Made by a program: the position numbers and the translations under genes
Assembly: GCA_949128115.1 (NCBI GenBank)
Contig: OX421964.1
Span: 35,518,177 to 35,582,176, forward strand
Direction: 5' to 3'
Origin: Anaspis maculata
Lineage: Eukaryota; Arthropoda; Insecta; Coleoptera; Scraptiidae
Length of the DNA: 64,000 nt
Shown: positions 29,401 through 44,400 of the stretch, in pieces
Position numbering within the stretch: the first letter of the stretch is position 1
How the letters are laid out: every line of letters starts with the position of its first letter
Notes under the pieces: generated by a model
Databases searched by the model: none
What the model saw: only the letters and a program-made list of their open reading frames with translations
Told to the model about the DNA's origin: nothing

Positions 29401-32400
29401 AAATATGAATATTGATATTGCGAGTTACGTCTTTGCTTGCTTCACTTACGGGGACTGTTATTCTTCGAAAAAAGTATAGCTGTGGTCCTTATAAGTGGAG
29501 TGAATGATTTCAACCATGGCAGTGGAATGTTTCAATGATTTGAACCATAACAGTGAAATGATAGCGACAAAAACAGAAAATCGTCTTGGAATATGATTAC
29601 TGTGAACGCACTCTACTTTGAAACCGACTATAGAAAAAGCCAATGAGGGGATTTTGTGGGACTTTGGATATGTTAAAGAGGATAAGTGATTTGCATCCCG
29701 CATAATTACTATTTTTCTATCAAGACTCCGCACGTGTTCTCATGGCAACATTACTGAATTACAGTACGAATTCAACAACACGTCATTCCAAGTGTCGTTC
29801 TTCCTCAGCACAAAAAGGAAGAAGAAATGCAGCATCAACAAACGCCATCAACAATCATCTAATTTTAATAATGATAATAAAAAAAACACCAAGAAACGAT
29901 CTAACTAAGGAATGTTTTGAGAAAATGACAAAATTAAAGATCGTGAATATATGAGAACCATAACTCTTATGACTATTAACTACTACTCAAACATCTTACT
30001 TACTAATTTAATAACCAGCATTTAAGCAAACAAGTCAGTGGAGCCGGCACGCCAAATTTTACCAGGACTCGGTGCAACTTCACCTGTTGTGTTTGTGTTT
30101 TGCGAGTGTTAATTTTTGAGAAAGAAGCGCAGAGCATAATTTTTGGCGAGGAAGCGATAAACAAAACCATATAAAAGAGAAAGAGAAAAACAGAAATTAA
30201 TAAAAACCGTGCACAAAACTGAACAACCTGTATACATTTAGTTATTAGTCGGAATCGGTGTCATTGACCCGGAAAAATCTGAAAAATAAATATTAACAGA
30301 CGAAATGAAAAGCAAGTGTCGTAAAGTAATTTATTGTTTTGTTTGTTTTTTTTTCTGTTCAGTAAGTATATAGGTATTTTGGACCCTTACAGTGTTATTA
30401 CAGCGAGACTAGCAAAAATTAAGCGAGAATTTGCGGTTTTGGTCTTGGTCCCAATGGAAGCATTGCAATGGAAAAATATTTTCATAATGACAAACTCTTT
30501 TTAACACCAAATATCGCAATTTCCAGCGTGATAAAATGCAGTAAAAATACAATGATGAAAAATGCATAAAATTCAACGGACAACCATGCAGTGGTTCATA
30601 AAAAAGAAAGTGATTCTAGAGAGTCTACTGAGTCCCAACTTTGCAACCCTATGTATCTAACACCTGCGCGACTACCTCTAGAATCATGAGAGTATCCGTA
30701 TACATCATGGTGTGCTGGAAACAAAACGTTAGCATGTTAGTGCGTGTCGTACATGGTCTCTACTTGCATACTCTCTCGATTGTTCTTGTTTGAATATACG
30801 AGTTAGTTTTGGTTATTTACGTTGGCTGGATAGGCGCCGGAACATACCTGGTAACGTGGGTCGACCCTGGTCCCCACTGGGAGAAGCTTGCGGTGACGTT
30901 CCTATTGGTCGCGGGATGTTTGAGACGCTGTTTTCTGGATGGGTGGCTCTCCAATAAGCCTAATCGAAACACAATTAACGTTTACTAAAATGTTCAAACC
31001 ATTCCAAGAATAGGGCGATACGATCCAAAACTAAATCCTGAACTTTTTTTTAGTTGCACCACTTTGTGTCATGAACTTTCCTAGGTATATTATTATGTAT
31101 ACGTAAGTTTCAGGTTGAAATATTAGAGAAGGTTCAGTTTTATAGTTTTTATTTCGTCCTCTTTTCAATCCTTGTCATCGAAAACTTGTAGCACTTTGAA
31201 ACCATGCAAATTGAGTAAAATTACAAGCTTTACCCAGGGGACAATAATTTTATGACATATTTTGGCCAATTTTCGATTGCCAACGCTCAAATCATCGATT
31301 TACAGTTTGGAATATCAAATTATGAAAATACGAACCTAGTAAAATCCATGCAATTTTTTTTCAAATCAGTACCTAGGTATTGTGATTTATGTATTAGTCG
31401 AAGTGGTAGGCAAAAAAAAACCGCAAACTGTGATACAAGCAAGAAATTTTGCACAGTTGTTCTGGGGAGTATTTAGAAGGATTTGACCCGTAGCGTTGAT
31501 CGCGCAGTTCTGTCAGACTCCAGATGGCGTTAGTTTTCCAAAATGGCGGGAATTCGGTTAAAAAAGTATTTTCTTGGCAGAAATTGTTCGAGTAAGGACT
31601 CTATTCTAACAAATCGATACCGCCTGATGCATTGGTGATCACAGAACTCCAATTAAAATACGCGTTCATGCCGAATGATGCAAGAAAAACGTTCTGGCAC
31701 GAAAGCTGTTGAACTGTTGATTCGATCGACTTGAAATTTGGTCAACAGACAGAGTCTTGCTGTCAAATAAGTTGATTAGTTTTTGACTGTCATCTGTCAA
31801 ACGGAAATGTCACTATCAAAAAATTACAGAAGCAGTATCCCATGAAATTTGACTTGATATACGTCATTTGAAAGCCCTTAAAAAGCGGCATTCAGAATAG
31901 TTAGAAGCATTTCTTCAACTGTCACTTAGCAATAATTTTGAAATGTCGAAATTCAAAACTTTGACATTCAATTGTTCAAAATCTATCAGCTGTATTGGAA
32001 CCAAATTTGGCAGGAAGCAACATAACAAAAGAAACAAATTAGGTTTGTAGTTGCAGCTTTCTACCATTTGCCAGTCGGGCGTTACGAGTTTTTGAATTTT
32101 TTCCCGGCCGTGATCACCCGAGAGGGCCGCTCACTCGGGTTTTGACTAGGACGATCCGCGTTTGGTTCAGGACTTTATTCAGACGCTCTCTTGCTTGGAG
32201 ATCGACTTTTTTCTTATTTTTTTTTAACTGGCATCGAAAGTAGATTCTATTGGGCGTCGTGTAGGGCTGTTTTCAAATGTGAAGCATCTCCAGTTTTCCG
32301 GCGGTAATTTTTTCAAAATGAACTTGCACATTTCGTAATTTAAAAAAAATTGCAGAGCGAATTTAGACCTGCGGTAAGCCTCACGAAATGTTCATTTAAG

Positions 32401-35400
32401 GTGCAGATATGCTTCAAGTCATGACTGAAGAGAAGATTGACATCATTTTTGAGAAGAAAAGTTTCAGAATCGAACCAATAGTTCTCGAGTTTTCTATCCT
32501 GGAAAAACTGAAAAATTTCAACTTTTTACCACGTGAACAGATTCTTACCAATTTTTTTTTTCGAGAGGTAACTGGTTCTTGAAAATTTTCCGACAATTCC
32601 ATTCCTCAATTTGTCTGGAGTTTCCCACATGAAAATCTAAAACCTGCTAATCGAGAACGGACTCAGAATGATGGAGCTCAAAATGAAGCCTTAATTGACG
32701 GTTTTTACCATGAGATGATTTGGGAAAGACTTGGAAGTTTTTTCCGGAAAATTTGAATTTTCTTGAAAGTGTTCGAATTTCCTCCAAATTTGTTCCAATC
32801 TATCTCTCTGAACATTGTTTGCTTTTGCACAAACTTTTGATTCAACGATGTTCACAACTTCCTCTCAAGCTATTTCTTTGTCTTTATAAAGAATGAATAT
32901 CCATTTTTATTGCTCGTCGCAAATGAGAGGTACTTATGGTATTTCCTATGATGGAATTTTCCCTATAAGTTTATTCCTTCGCCTATTGATAGTATTGATA
33001 CCTGGTGATAATTCCCTTATTCATCACAAACAAGATGCTGAGGAAAAAAATGTTCTTTCTTGTATTGCGTTAACGCAATAGGTATAAGCAAATGATATGG
33101 GTTAAGTCATTCTCTACCCCATTTAAAACTTGGCAGCCTTCATTTCCAACCTGCTTTATCATATCCAATCCAACTAGCAACCTCAGAAACAATGCTGAAC
33201 ATAAAACTTTTGGCACCTAATTATTTTGTAACTTTGCGTTTAGCTTATCGCATCGCAAGATATTGGGTGGCATGGGCAAGCAATACACTTAAAAGACCTA
33301 GGAATATCCTGGTTATGTTTAAGGATCATCAATTGACTGAAAATAATGCCCCTATAAGGACACACCTACGAGTTCAAATTTGTTACTTCTGAAATAAATG
33401 AATTTTCTTCTTTTTTTTTGCCTCACTGGCATGAACGCGTGTTTTAATTGGAATTCTGTAATCATCAATGCATCACGCAGCATCGAATTGTCAGAAATGA
33501 GTCCTCACTTGAACAACTTCCGCCCAAAAAATATTTTTTAAATCAAATTTCTGCCATTTTGAAAAATGACGGCATCTTGGGTCTGACAGGCCTGCGCGAT
33601 CAACGCTGCGGGCCAAATCCTTCTGAATACTCTCAAGAACAACTGTGCAAAATTGCTTGCTTGTATCACAATTTGCGGCTTTTTTCTGATATTAGGAGTG
33701 TACCGCTGCTACTATATGTGTATAGTGTATTTTCTTCAATTTTTACTGAGGTCAATTATGTTAAGTAGAGCTAATTTTTCAATAGTCTTTAATTTTTTGG
33801 TTCTCTATCCCAATCAAAATTTTAGGTCAAACACATAAATCACCTATATTGCAAACAAGAGGTCCTCAAGAAAATTCACAGTAAAGTATCTGATTTGCTT
33901 AGAAAAAATCCATCTGCTCTCAAGCTATGTAGGTTGTTTCGTGAGACACGCTGTATAAGACGCCACTGATACTGCGTCAGTTTATATATATTTTCTGGAA
34001 ATATCTACTAATGTGTAAGACAGCTTTCAGTAGGTATGTACCTAAGGTAATATCTATGTTAAAGGGAATGACTGTCACAGAGTGATGTAAAATTAACAAA
34101 TCAAAAAGAGGTCAAGATATTGTCAAGTTATCCATAGCGACTTCTACCACATAGAACATAACTCAGATCAGTTAAATGCAGTCTCTTCTATTTATATAGA
34201 TACTCTATATAGATACTTATATAAATCTATCTGCATTCAGCTGACCTATATTGCAAATGGACATGAAAATAATCAGTTCGAAAACGCTCACCTCTAAGTA
34301 TTCTGCTATATGTTCGCAAGCATCTTCTAATTGGTTCTCATCTAAGATCACATCAAACATTTCCGGCGGACATTGAGCTAATTTCTCCGAAGCGACCATT
34401 TGAACGTTCAAATGCCTCGCCTGGCTTTTACCCCTAGATTTGATTAACCTTTGCAAAACCTGTAAAACTCAGAAAAATTGCCACACCGAATGTCGACTAA
34501 TATCAGATTGTGTACAAACCTTAGGACTAGTAATTTTAAGATAAACGATACATGGAGCTAATGAAGTTTTGGCAAGTTGCGAAGGATGGTTTATAGTATC
34601 ACAATCCAGCACCACGAGTTGCAAAGTTGTAGCAAGCTCGAATATCCGTTCGATTTCAGCTTGGACCTCTGACAAACAGCTTGAGCGAGTTGTGGAACGT
34701 TCCATTATCGCCCGTTTCGAAGGGTTATTCAGTAGAGAACGTTTTGCCAAAGAGATGTCCGCCATCACTCGAGTTATTATTATTCTGGAAACAAAGAACA
34801 ATCAAGATTACCGGAGGAAAAACGTCTACCTTTTAAAACTTTCAAGATAAGCTACGCCCAACTGAATAGGAATATTCCAAAATGTGCGCTTTCTTTGGAG
34901 AGGATATCTTGGAAGAAAGGTGTTCACTACATTTGTGTTTTGTTGGAAGTCTTGCAATACAGTCAGGTCAAGAAGGAACCTATACTTCATTTGAACAGAG
35001 AAAGAGACCACTGAGCGTTGATCTTCTGCTCATCCTAATACCTAAGCACCACTGAAAGTCATCAGTCAATACCAACTGGTGGGGTTTTCTCTATTCGAAC
35101 AAAGTCTGTGTGTATATGTCGTTCACGGTGTTTATTCAGATATGTAACTTTTTGAATTGATCGTGCGATTTTCAGAGAGCTAGCATTTTAATGGGTTAGC
35201 TTCTCTCCAATACACATTCTGCGGGACTTTCAGAAAGAATAGGTTGCGGTCATCGCATCCATCCACGTAGAAGTGCATGATCCATTCAAAAAGTGACATA
35301 ACTAATTCAAAAAGTGACGTAACGAAATAAACACATAACTAAATAAACATCGTGAAACAGATATAGATACGTGAACAGATACAGAACATGCCGACTCGAT

Positions 35401-38400
35401 GTTCTCAAAAAATACCAAGGCAACAATCCTGGTTTTTGATAATGTAAAGGAAGGATAAACATTAGGTTTTGATGCTTGAAGGTGCTCTAGTGTAAAAAAT
35501 GCAATTTTAGCTGGGTCGCAAGAGTTTTAAAATCTTGTGTGCAGTGTGCCAGATATTTTGTGTTGTGGAGTCCAGCAAATGCAATAATCACGTCACCGAT
35601 TAATGCGCTTTGGTTGATTGTTAGCACCTTCAAGACGGGATATCTGGACTAACAGAAAAGCTGATTTTTCTATTCAGGACATTTTGTTTTATCAATCATA
35701 TTTTCTTTGAAACTAGGACTGATATAAACATCGGCGCCACTTAGAAGAAATCTCAAACTTCAGGGCTTCCTTCCTACTGAAAAGAAAATTTTGTTGACTA
35801 GATATATTTTCTGAGAATATCGAGCTGGTGCTATGTTTTAGCTGAAATACTATATACGGTGACCCCAAACCTATAACATTAATTTCAAAGGGAAGTTCCT
35901 TCACTCATTCCAAGAGAAAAATCATTGGAAAAAAATTTGTTCTATTTTGTTTCAAGGTCATGTTTTTTAATAGTGACAATAAAAAGACAATATCTTGGCC
36001 CTCAACACTTATAGATATGAGATATTCATCTATAGAAAGTTTTGAATTTCTATTGTCATTTGTTTGCCTTTTATTAGAAAAAAAGTCATTTTTACTACCA
36101 ACTTCAACATTCACCTACCACACTAAGAGACTACAGCATCTTAAAACTGAATCCTTTAAAAATTGGCTAGCACAATTAATTACGAAACGATCAAGGAACT
36201 ATCTCATAAAATGACAACTATTTAAGGTCACCTTCTATGTACTACAGATAAAATTATACGTTAGTGTAAGGGGTGGAAAGGATTAAAAATTGTATAAAAA
36301 TTGGAGTATGATTCTTCTTTCAAAATTTGAGTGCAATTTTCTTTAGGTGTATCTTCAACTCTTACTGCGGGCTCCACCAAAAGCTTTATCAGCTAGTTAA
36401 CTTTAATCTGAGTTACTTCCTGTTCCATCAAACTTTTTTGAGCGGATTGAATCACGCTCACGGATTGAACTAACGCTGATAGTTGCTATGCACCAGCCAA
36501 TAGCATGGCCAGTTGCTTGGTTACTATGAGAGAGAATTCGTTGATAAAAGTTTGGTGGAACCGGAAGAAGTTGCTATGACACAGCCAATAGCATGGCCAG
36601 TTGCTCAACAACTAAGATCAAACTCGCCCATAAAACTTTTGGTGGAACCCGCAGTTACACGTTTAATGTTTACTAGATAGGAAAGATGGATACGAACCTT
36701 CCTTCAAATCTATGTTTTAGAAAATCAAATAAGGCTTTCTGCATCATATCGGTGACTTCGTATCCTTTCAGTGAGGGACCTACAAGGACAACGGGCCTCA
36801 TAGAAGGAACTACGTCGTAAGGAGCTGTCGCTTCTTGCTTTTTGAAGAACGGTTTCTTCTTCTCTTTTGCTGGAGGTGTGGTGAGGGACTTGCCTGACCT
36901 GGCGTTCCCCACAGAGTCAGATTCGTCTCCTACACAAAACCAGAATTAGAACCAAGCACGTTTTTGGAAACCACTGCTTTCGCAAAGATAACTATGAAAG
37001 CAATGGTTTGAAAAAAGTTAGTCACGCTGCTCTTTTTTTTTTGTTCACTACTGTCTAGGTAACTAGAGACTATGTCTACCGATCTACTTTCTATTTTTCT
37101 TAGAGGTGTTCCAGGGATCGACGGAGTTTTCAGGGATGCGGCGATTTGGTGACACAGAGGAATCAGAAAGTCAGACAGTAGTAGTTGCAACCAAACAAAA
37201 CAAAAATCGTGCGGCATACTTTTTTTTTCATCAAAAACAAAATCATCGGGATATTTTTTCTTCGCTGTTGTTAGATTTCCTTAATCTATGGTAAACAAAA
37301 AAATGTCTGTGTTGGTTAATAATCACATCAAATAAGTCCAATGGAATTTGAACTAATAAAATTTCATTGAACTGAAGAGAAGAAAAACCACAAAGGAGCA
37401 GTGTGAGTTGACATATTAAAAGAAATATTAAAAAAAGAGAATCCATTCCACGATATACCAAAAAACATCGAAAAACCTGTTTGAGTGAGTGTGGATAGGA
37501 CATACCGGGCGTGGGAGGAGTGCTACCTCTGGAAACATCGTTACCAGCGGCCCCTATATTAGAGCTGGAACTTGTTTTACTTGAGTATAGCTTCGTGGTC
37601 CTCGTCTGTGCCTGTTGTAACCTCAGGTTCTCGAGCTTCACAGGAGAAGGGATGAAGCCGATATCGCAATTTTCCTTCACCAAACGACCAATCCACCAGT
37701 TGTTGTCGTACTTTTCCTGCAACCATCCAAATATTCAGTACAGCTACAGCAAAAGCATCGAACAAAATTCTCAGCTACAAAATTAATACTGCTGTACATT
37801 TTCGCGTTCAAAAATATTTGGAATGATGAATAAATCATGCCCGTACACGTATCACGGTCCGCCATATACAGGGTGTTTCAGGGATGATAGCACAAAATTT
37901 AGCTGTGGGTAGATCATGTCAAAATATGACGAAAACCTATATACCATTTTGCAAAGTTTGGCCTATTGACGAAGATACAGCCCTCCAAAGTTCACTTTTT
38001 TCGGAATTCAAAAATTTGTAGCTCAGGAACGTTTCGACAAATCCAGCTTTAATTTAGCATAAGCTAGTTTGTCATAATTATCTATTAACCTGCTAAATTT
38101 GGAAAGAATACAATCAGTGGCGTACAAGTTATGAGGGGTCACCTTAAGTCAACTTTTCTTCGGATGCTTCTAAATTATTGACCCTCATAACTCCTGGTAC
38201 ACTGGTTGTACTTGTAGCAAAATCTCGTCTTTCTTATTTATTTGAATTTCACTTCAACACATCAAGCAAAATGAGGGGAGAATGGGAGAGATAGCGGAAG
38301 GAGTTACCTTGACATAGGAAAAGGGATGTCTATTTTGAGTCAGAAAGAGGACTTTATTACTCCGCTGCCGCCTGAATTCTCTCCAAATTGAAATACACGA

Positions 38401-41400
38401 AAATGATCAGACTTTCTTGAAATACAGCTACTTACAGCCAGTAAGCAATCTGGCAAGCTCCATCTATTTATAACACAAAACTTGAAGTTTCAAGCTTCAA
38501 GTGAAGTACTTTGAAGGAAAATCCTCATGAAATCAGGTCAGCTCAAATCAGGTTGCAACTTTCTTAGAGTGACAATGAAGACGCGGGGCGAAGCCGAAAG
38601 AAGGCGAGAAAGAGGACCAGAGTGAACAGCTAGACTAGCCGCCCCCCGAAGCAATGCTAACGCGGTCCCAGGGGGCGGGTTAACCACAAGGTCTTTGGAG
38701 GGGTTTTAGCCGGTTTTGCGCCCAAATGCTCAACTCCTTTTAAAAACTCAAAACTCTGTGTGTTTTTGAGGACACATTTCAGGAGGTTGACGAGGACGTT
38801 GAGTCTTTTTTTATAATTTTATGACTTAATTTTAAATGGGGAATCATCACTCTGTCCATTGTTGAACCAAAGTCAATACATAAACATCTTTTAGAAATCA
38901 CTCATTTTTTGTTTATATTCGAAAATTAGTATCTCCGTAACTATCAGTCTGACAGCCAGTTCCACCAAAGTTTTATGAGCGAATTAACTTTATCATGCTC
39001 ATAGTTGCTCTCCAACTAGCTCTCCAACATTTGATAGCTATCAAATGACATGGCCAGTTGCTTAGTTACTATAAGCGCGATAAGATAAAAAATAAAATAA
39101 AATAAGGTTAATACAGGTTTCCTAAATTGAGCGTCTCTTTCTGGCCCGTGACGTCACGTTCGATTGCACAGTAAATCGTCGCAGTCATAGTGTGCCAACA
39201 TTGCCCCGATTCCGTAAGCCGAACGTGTGTTTTGATCATTTGATGGTGTTATTATTGGTATTTATACAGTTTTTACAAGTAGTTATGGTAAATAAATGTT
39301 GTGTGCCACTATGCAAGTCCACAAGTTATACAGTGATGGCCATAATACCTACACCATTAAAAGTATCAAAACCGGGACTTGGAACACGCACTAACCTGGG
39401 CTTTCTGGGCACGTCCATATATCGTTGATATATATATCCATTACAAAAATAGTTGTATCCGCGCATCAAATGCCTCTCTGGCAAATTCTTCTATGCGAAA
39501 TATTCATTTGCAATATTCATTGAGAAGTTAATTATATTTTTAGCGATTTTCCCAGCATGGTTGGCTTTAGAATTCAAAAAATAAAACGCACTTTCAACAC
39601 GGCGGAGCACTTTCAACACGGCGGAGCAATGTTAATACAAATGGCGCGATCACTCATGGCACACTGTGCCCAGAACGTGCCGAAAACAGCTGCGCGGAAT
39701 CGCGGATTCTCCATCTCTCTTTTGAGGAAACCTGTATTCGCTCGTGAGACTTTGGTGGAAATGGCTGTGAATGTCATGAATGGGGGTATTGCTGAAATCA
39801 GAAGTTCGCTACCTATCCAAATCTGTCAAAAAAATTGGAATTCTATTTGAAAAAAAATCGATGACGTCACTGCTTGAAACCGAAAAGCGGTAGAAAATTT
39901 GAAATTATCTGAAAATGTTTCTTTTAAATAAATCAATTTTACTTGTCCAATTGTCCAACCGTTGAAAAAAATTCAGGCAAGAAACAAATTTCCTTGCATA
40001 CAGGGCTTTCATTTCAAAACGCTCCACCCCCGATTTCTACTCTGAAATTTTTTCTCCCAAAAAATCCCGAGATAGGTCGATTTTAAATTCGAGGGGGACA
40101 CCATGACTAGCATAATTTAAATTTTATTGCTCCATCTCTTTATTTATTTATTTATTTGGCGTATGGCTTATCACGATTCTCGCTTCCCATTTCATAATTT
40201 TTTCAATAAAGGCCATTATTATTATTATTATCACAAGATTCTTGAATAATCTTTGACATTATTGGGTATGACGTAATAAAAAAGGTGTTAAATGTGTGTA
40301 AATGTTTAAATGAATAAATCTACCTAGTCCAGCTTTTCCAGCCATTCTATTGTCCACCTCCTAATGTGAGGGGGCTGACAACCCTTTCGAAAATTTCGAA
40401 AAGGAATAGAGGTCAAGTAACATCATTTTGAAAGCCTTCCAACTCCCTCTCTTTCTATGTAAAAAAAATTAAATAGAATCACCTGTTTCCAAGTAAATTT
40501 TTTTTAAATAAAAAATGTCAGTTGAAGCGCTTTGGAATTTAAAAAATCGTTCTTGGAAACAAGTGCCTCGATTTTATTCTTTTCAACACCAAAACAAAGG
40601 AAGTTGAAAGGCCTTCGAAATGACATCTTACTCAATCCCTGTTATTCCCGTTTGAATTTTTTTCGAGAGTGGTTTCTGCCTTATGGAATCTTGAAAACGG
40701 GTGGTTCGATTCAATTTCCTTTTGCACTAAAATTGAGAGATCTGAAAGGCCTTCAAAATAATGTGTTACTCAACTCCTATTCCCATTTGGAATTTTTCAA
40801 AGAGAAGTCATCCTGGCCAAGAGAATGAAGCAAGAAAGTAGAAATTATGGTAGTTATGTGCCCACCTCGAATTTGAATCTATCTGTATTGGGATTTTTTG
40901 GAGAAACTTTTTTAGAATCGGGGGGTGGGACGTTTTGGAATGAAAGCTCTGTTCTTTTGTGTTTTTTTGTGTTCTGTAAAAGACTATACCCTAAGAAGAG
41001 GAACACTGTGGAAGTTTCTTGTCCCTTGTCTACTGAAGTTACACGGCTGTTTTTTATTGGAGATCTGTTATGTCGCTCTTGTGAAGATGCGTGAAGATTT
41101 ATCAAGACCTAAGGGGATGCTGGCTAATCCCTAGAAATCGTAGATTTTCTGAAGATTTTTGAAGTTTTTGGCTCCTTTATTTTGCCCGGTCTTTACCCTT
41201 GCTATGCAAATCGACAGTTAACTTTACTATATCACCCTGGGTTCCACAAAAAAGATAATACGAGATCAGCTGATTCGAGATTTTTGTTTCCTTATTTGTA
41301 GCTTACTGATCAATGGAACTGCTGGTTTATAGGTCAGTAATGAAGATATGATGGGTTTAGTACAGATTTCAGGCATTTTTGTGGTTAATTGCCTATAGCA

Positions 41401-44400
41401 TTTAGCAGAAAAATGTTCAGTTAATCTGCAATCAGCGTTGATCGCTGATCATCTTTTTTGTGGAACTGATGGTCAGTGTTGATATGAGACATGTTACGGG
41501 CATAATCCGATCATTGATGATTTGCTGTATAGACAGAGAACCCGCCAAGTGAACGACTAGAAACTAAACAGATATAGCAGAAACGAACAAGATATCTCAC
41601 CTTGATGTGTAAAAAATCACGGACTTCGAAGGAAATGGCGTACCCGTGGACTGGTGAATCGTCGTCTAGTGAACCATCATACGCTACGTTGGTTCGAACA
41701 GCAAATGCTACCGGTTTCGTCTGAAAATTCCATTGTACATGTTAGAAGTTACATCATATTTACAAATGGTGTAAAATGTAAACTGCAACCTTCTGCAGTG
41801 CTTAAAAGATGTTTTTGTTTATGTGTTAATTGCTGGCCGCCGCCTTTAGTCTGAAAATAGATCAAAGAGCTCTTGATCAATGACACGTTAATAGTGAGTT
41901 GTTACTGATGCGAAAAACAGTAATAGCAAGGTAGATGCCTGCTAAATTACTACGAGTACAACATGCATATCGATTAACGACGTTCACTTTACAATTTCAC
42001 ACTCGGCGGTAGTTTCTAGGTGATGGTTCCAAACCAAAACGAAAGGTTACATAACAAAAATTATACTTAACCTTTTGGATTGAACTTTTGAAGCGTTTGA
42101 ATACAAAAAGAACCTTACCCTAGCTTTTTCCAACTGACTAAGCGCTTGTCGTTCCTTCTCCCTACGCAGCGTCTCTTTCTCCTCGTCCAGCGACAGATCC
42201 GAAGAAGGCTGAGAGTAGTTAGAATCAGCTGAGCCCTGCAAAATATAATACAATCAGAATGCATTCTTCAGATGCCAATCAGAACTAGTGTTGCTATTCA
42301 ACCTATAACACCTGACTTTCATGATGAATGTGAAGATGGTGATGATGATGATGATGATGAGATGACCTCTAGATCTGAACTAGAATGAATTCTACCAAGA
42401 AATGATGTAGACTAGAAATCGGAAAATCTACATAGATTCAGTCTAAGTACTAGATGGAGTGAAGTTGAATATATTGGATGGTAGTATCGGTAGTGCGCTA
42501 CCTTTCTATGAGAATTATAGAATTATAGTGTGATTCTTTAGCAAACCTATGCCTTGTGTAGTGTACCAAAGCCTGAGGTCACTAATCAGACTCAACAACA
42601 TGAAACAACAAATAGCAAAGCACAAAGTAGAAAAAGAGGGGGTGCCAAGAACAACTACAGGTGCATAAAATAACGTTCCATAATGTTATTCCTTACCAGA
42701 GATGTGTACTTGGACATAGGTTAGTTGCGGTGCCACTGGCAAGCATGCGACAATATTACAAGGCTTCAGCCGACCAGTGACCCTCAAATGTTACTCTACA
42801 AGTCACAAGAGCTTGATAACATTTGAGGGTCCACATTTAAAAACATTAACAATTAGGTAGTTATAAGGGTAACATAAAATAATTGCTTTGCTGCAGTTTG
42901 TTCTTTGTCATTGCGGGTTCGTATAACTGCGACTATATGGGAAAACTGCGGCAAAACTAAGTTTTTCTTCATAATAATAGCAGTATATTATAATTATATT
43001 GCGCTGGAGTGAATAATTTAAAATGTTGCTATACTACGTGCCGAGCGGCCAAGTTTTGGATCCTATCCAGGACTACTGCCGGGAAAGTTGAAAATTGTAT
43101 GTTTGTTTTATCGGCAATTTTCGGAACGTGTCGAAATCGTGGTGTAGTATGAGAGGTAGGTACCTCTGCCGTATACATATACAAGGGCCTGCCTTCTGTG
43201 CACAACCTTTATTATCGGTAATACGATCATTGCATGATAAAACTGCGTCATTGTGAGGGGGGGGGTCTTAAAGGTCCCCTAAAGGTCATTAAGTCCAACC
43301 GTAAGAAAGCAATATAACATAGAAGTTGTCCATATCGAGCATCTCGTAGCCGTAAGCCTAATGATATGAATGCATATGTTTTGGCGCCTGTGAAAGGCTG
43401 CGAGGAAATGGAATTTTAAAGTTACGACCACTGATAAAAGTCGATATCAGTGAAAGTGTGCCCTCCGAAATTCATAAAAAGCTCTCCGTACGCCCTAATT
43501 TCAAAGTCCTCACTTAACCCAGGCGCGAAAACATGAGGTTTCTTCCATTTCTGGGTCTTTGCCACGCAGGTCGTGGGAGAAGGGGGAGTCGTTAATTATT
43601 ATTTATGTCCTTTCAATAAAATCCGGCACGGTTCTTTATTGTCTCATAGGAAATTTTTCATCTTTGTTTCCAATATGCTTTTCCGCGCCAATCTCGATAT
43701 TATTTGATAGCCTATCAAAATCGCCAGCAAAATGAAACAATCTTATAAATGTGCGACAGTAAGTACTGTGTGGTATGTAATAATTTTACTGTACATCTTG
43801 TCAAAAATAAATTATATTTACTACAGCAAGTAGTGAAATTCCATGAGTTGAGGGAAAAAAATTAGGTCTGTTCATCAAATGGTTATTGATGATGCACCCT
43901 GTAAGTGAATTGTACCTTTTTAGCTCGTCGTACTTTCTCATGCTTCTCTTAACTTGATGATAGCAATGTCATTTTCTAAATACAGTTATACAGGATGCCC
44001 CGTGTTCAAACGCAAAGATTTTGCCAGTCGATAAAGCGTCAGAAAAAAATGAGACATGCATATAAAAATGTTGTTCAAAAACCCGTAGTAACGGAGATAC
44101 AGCTCTTCTAAATTGGAAAACAAATACAGTTATTTTCATCTGACTTTCATACTGTTCAACCGAATTGCGTCAAATTTTTTACACGTATTCACTTAACAAA
44201 TGTCTATAAACTTCAAATAATACATTTGGTGAGAACAGCCCCATGCATGCGTAGATAGGGGTGGTTGCGCCCTTTTTATCATCCCTGATTTTCTCCTCAC
44301 TGCAAATTTTTTAAAATCAATACTATTTTTGAGTTGCTCATTCAATTTTGAGCAAAAAGTTGCTCTTGCAAAATTTTGATAGGAGGCACACTTTTTGGCA

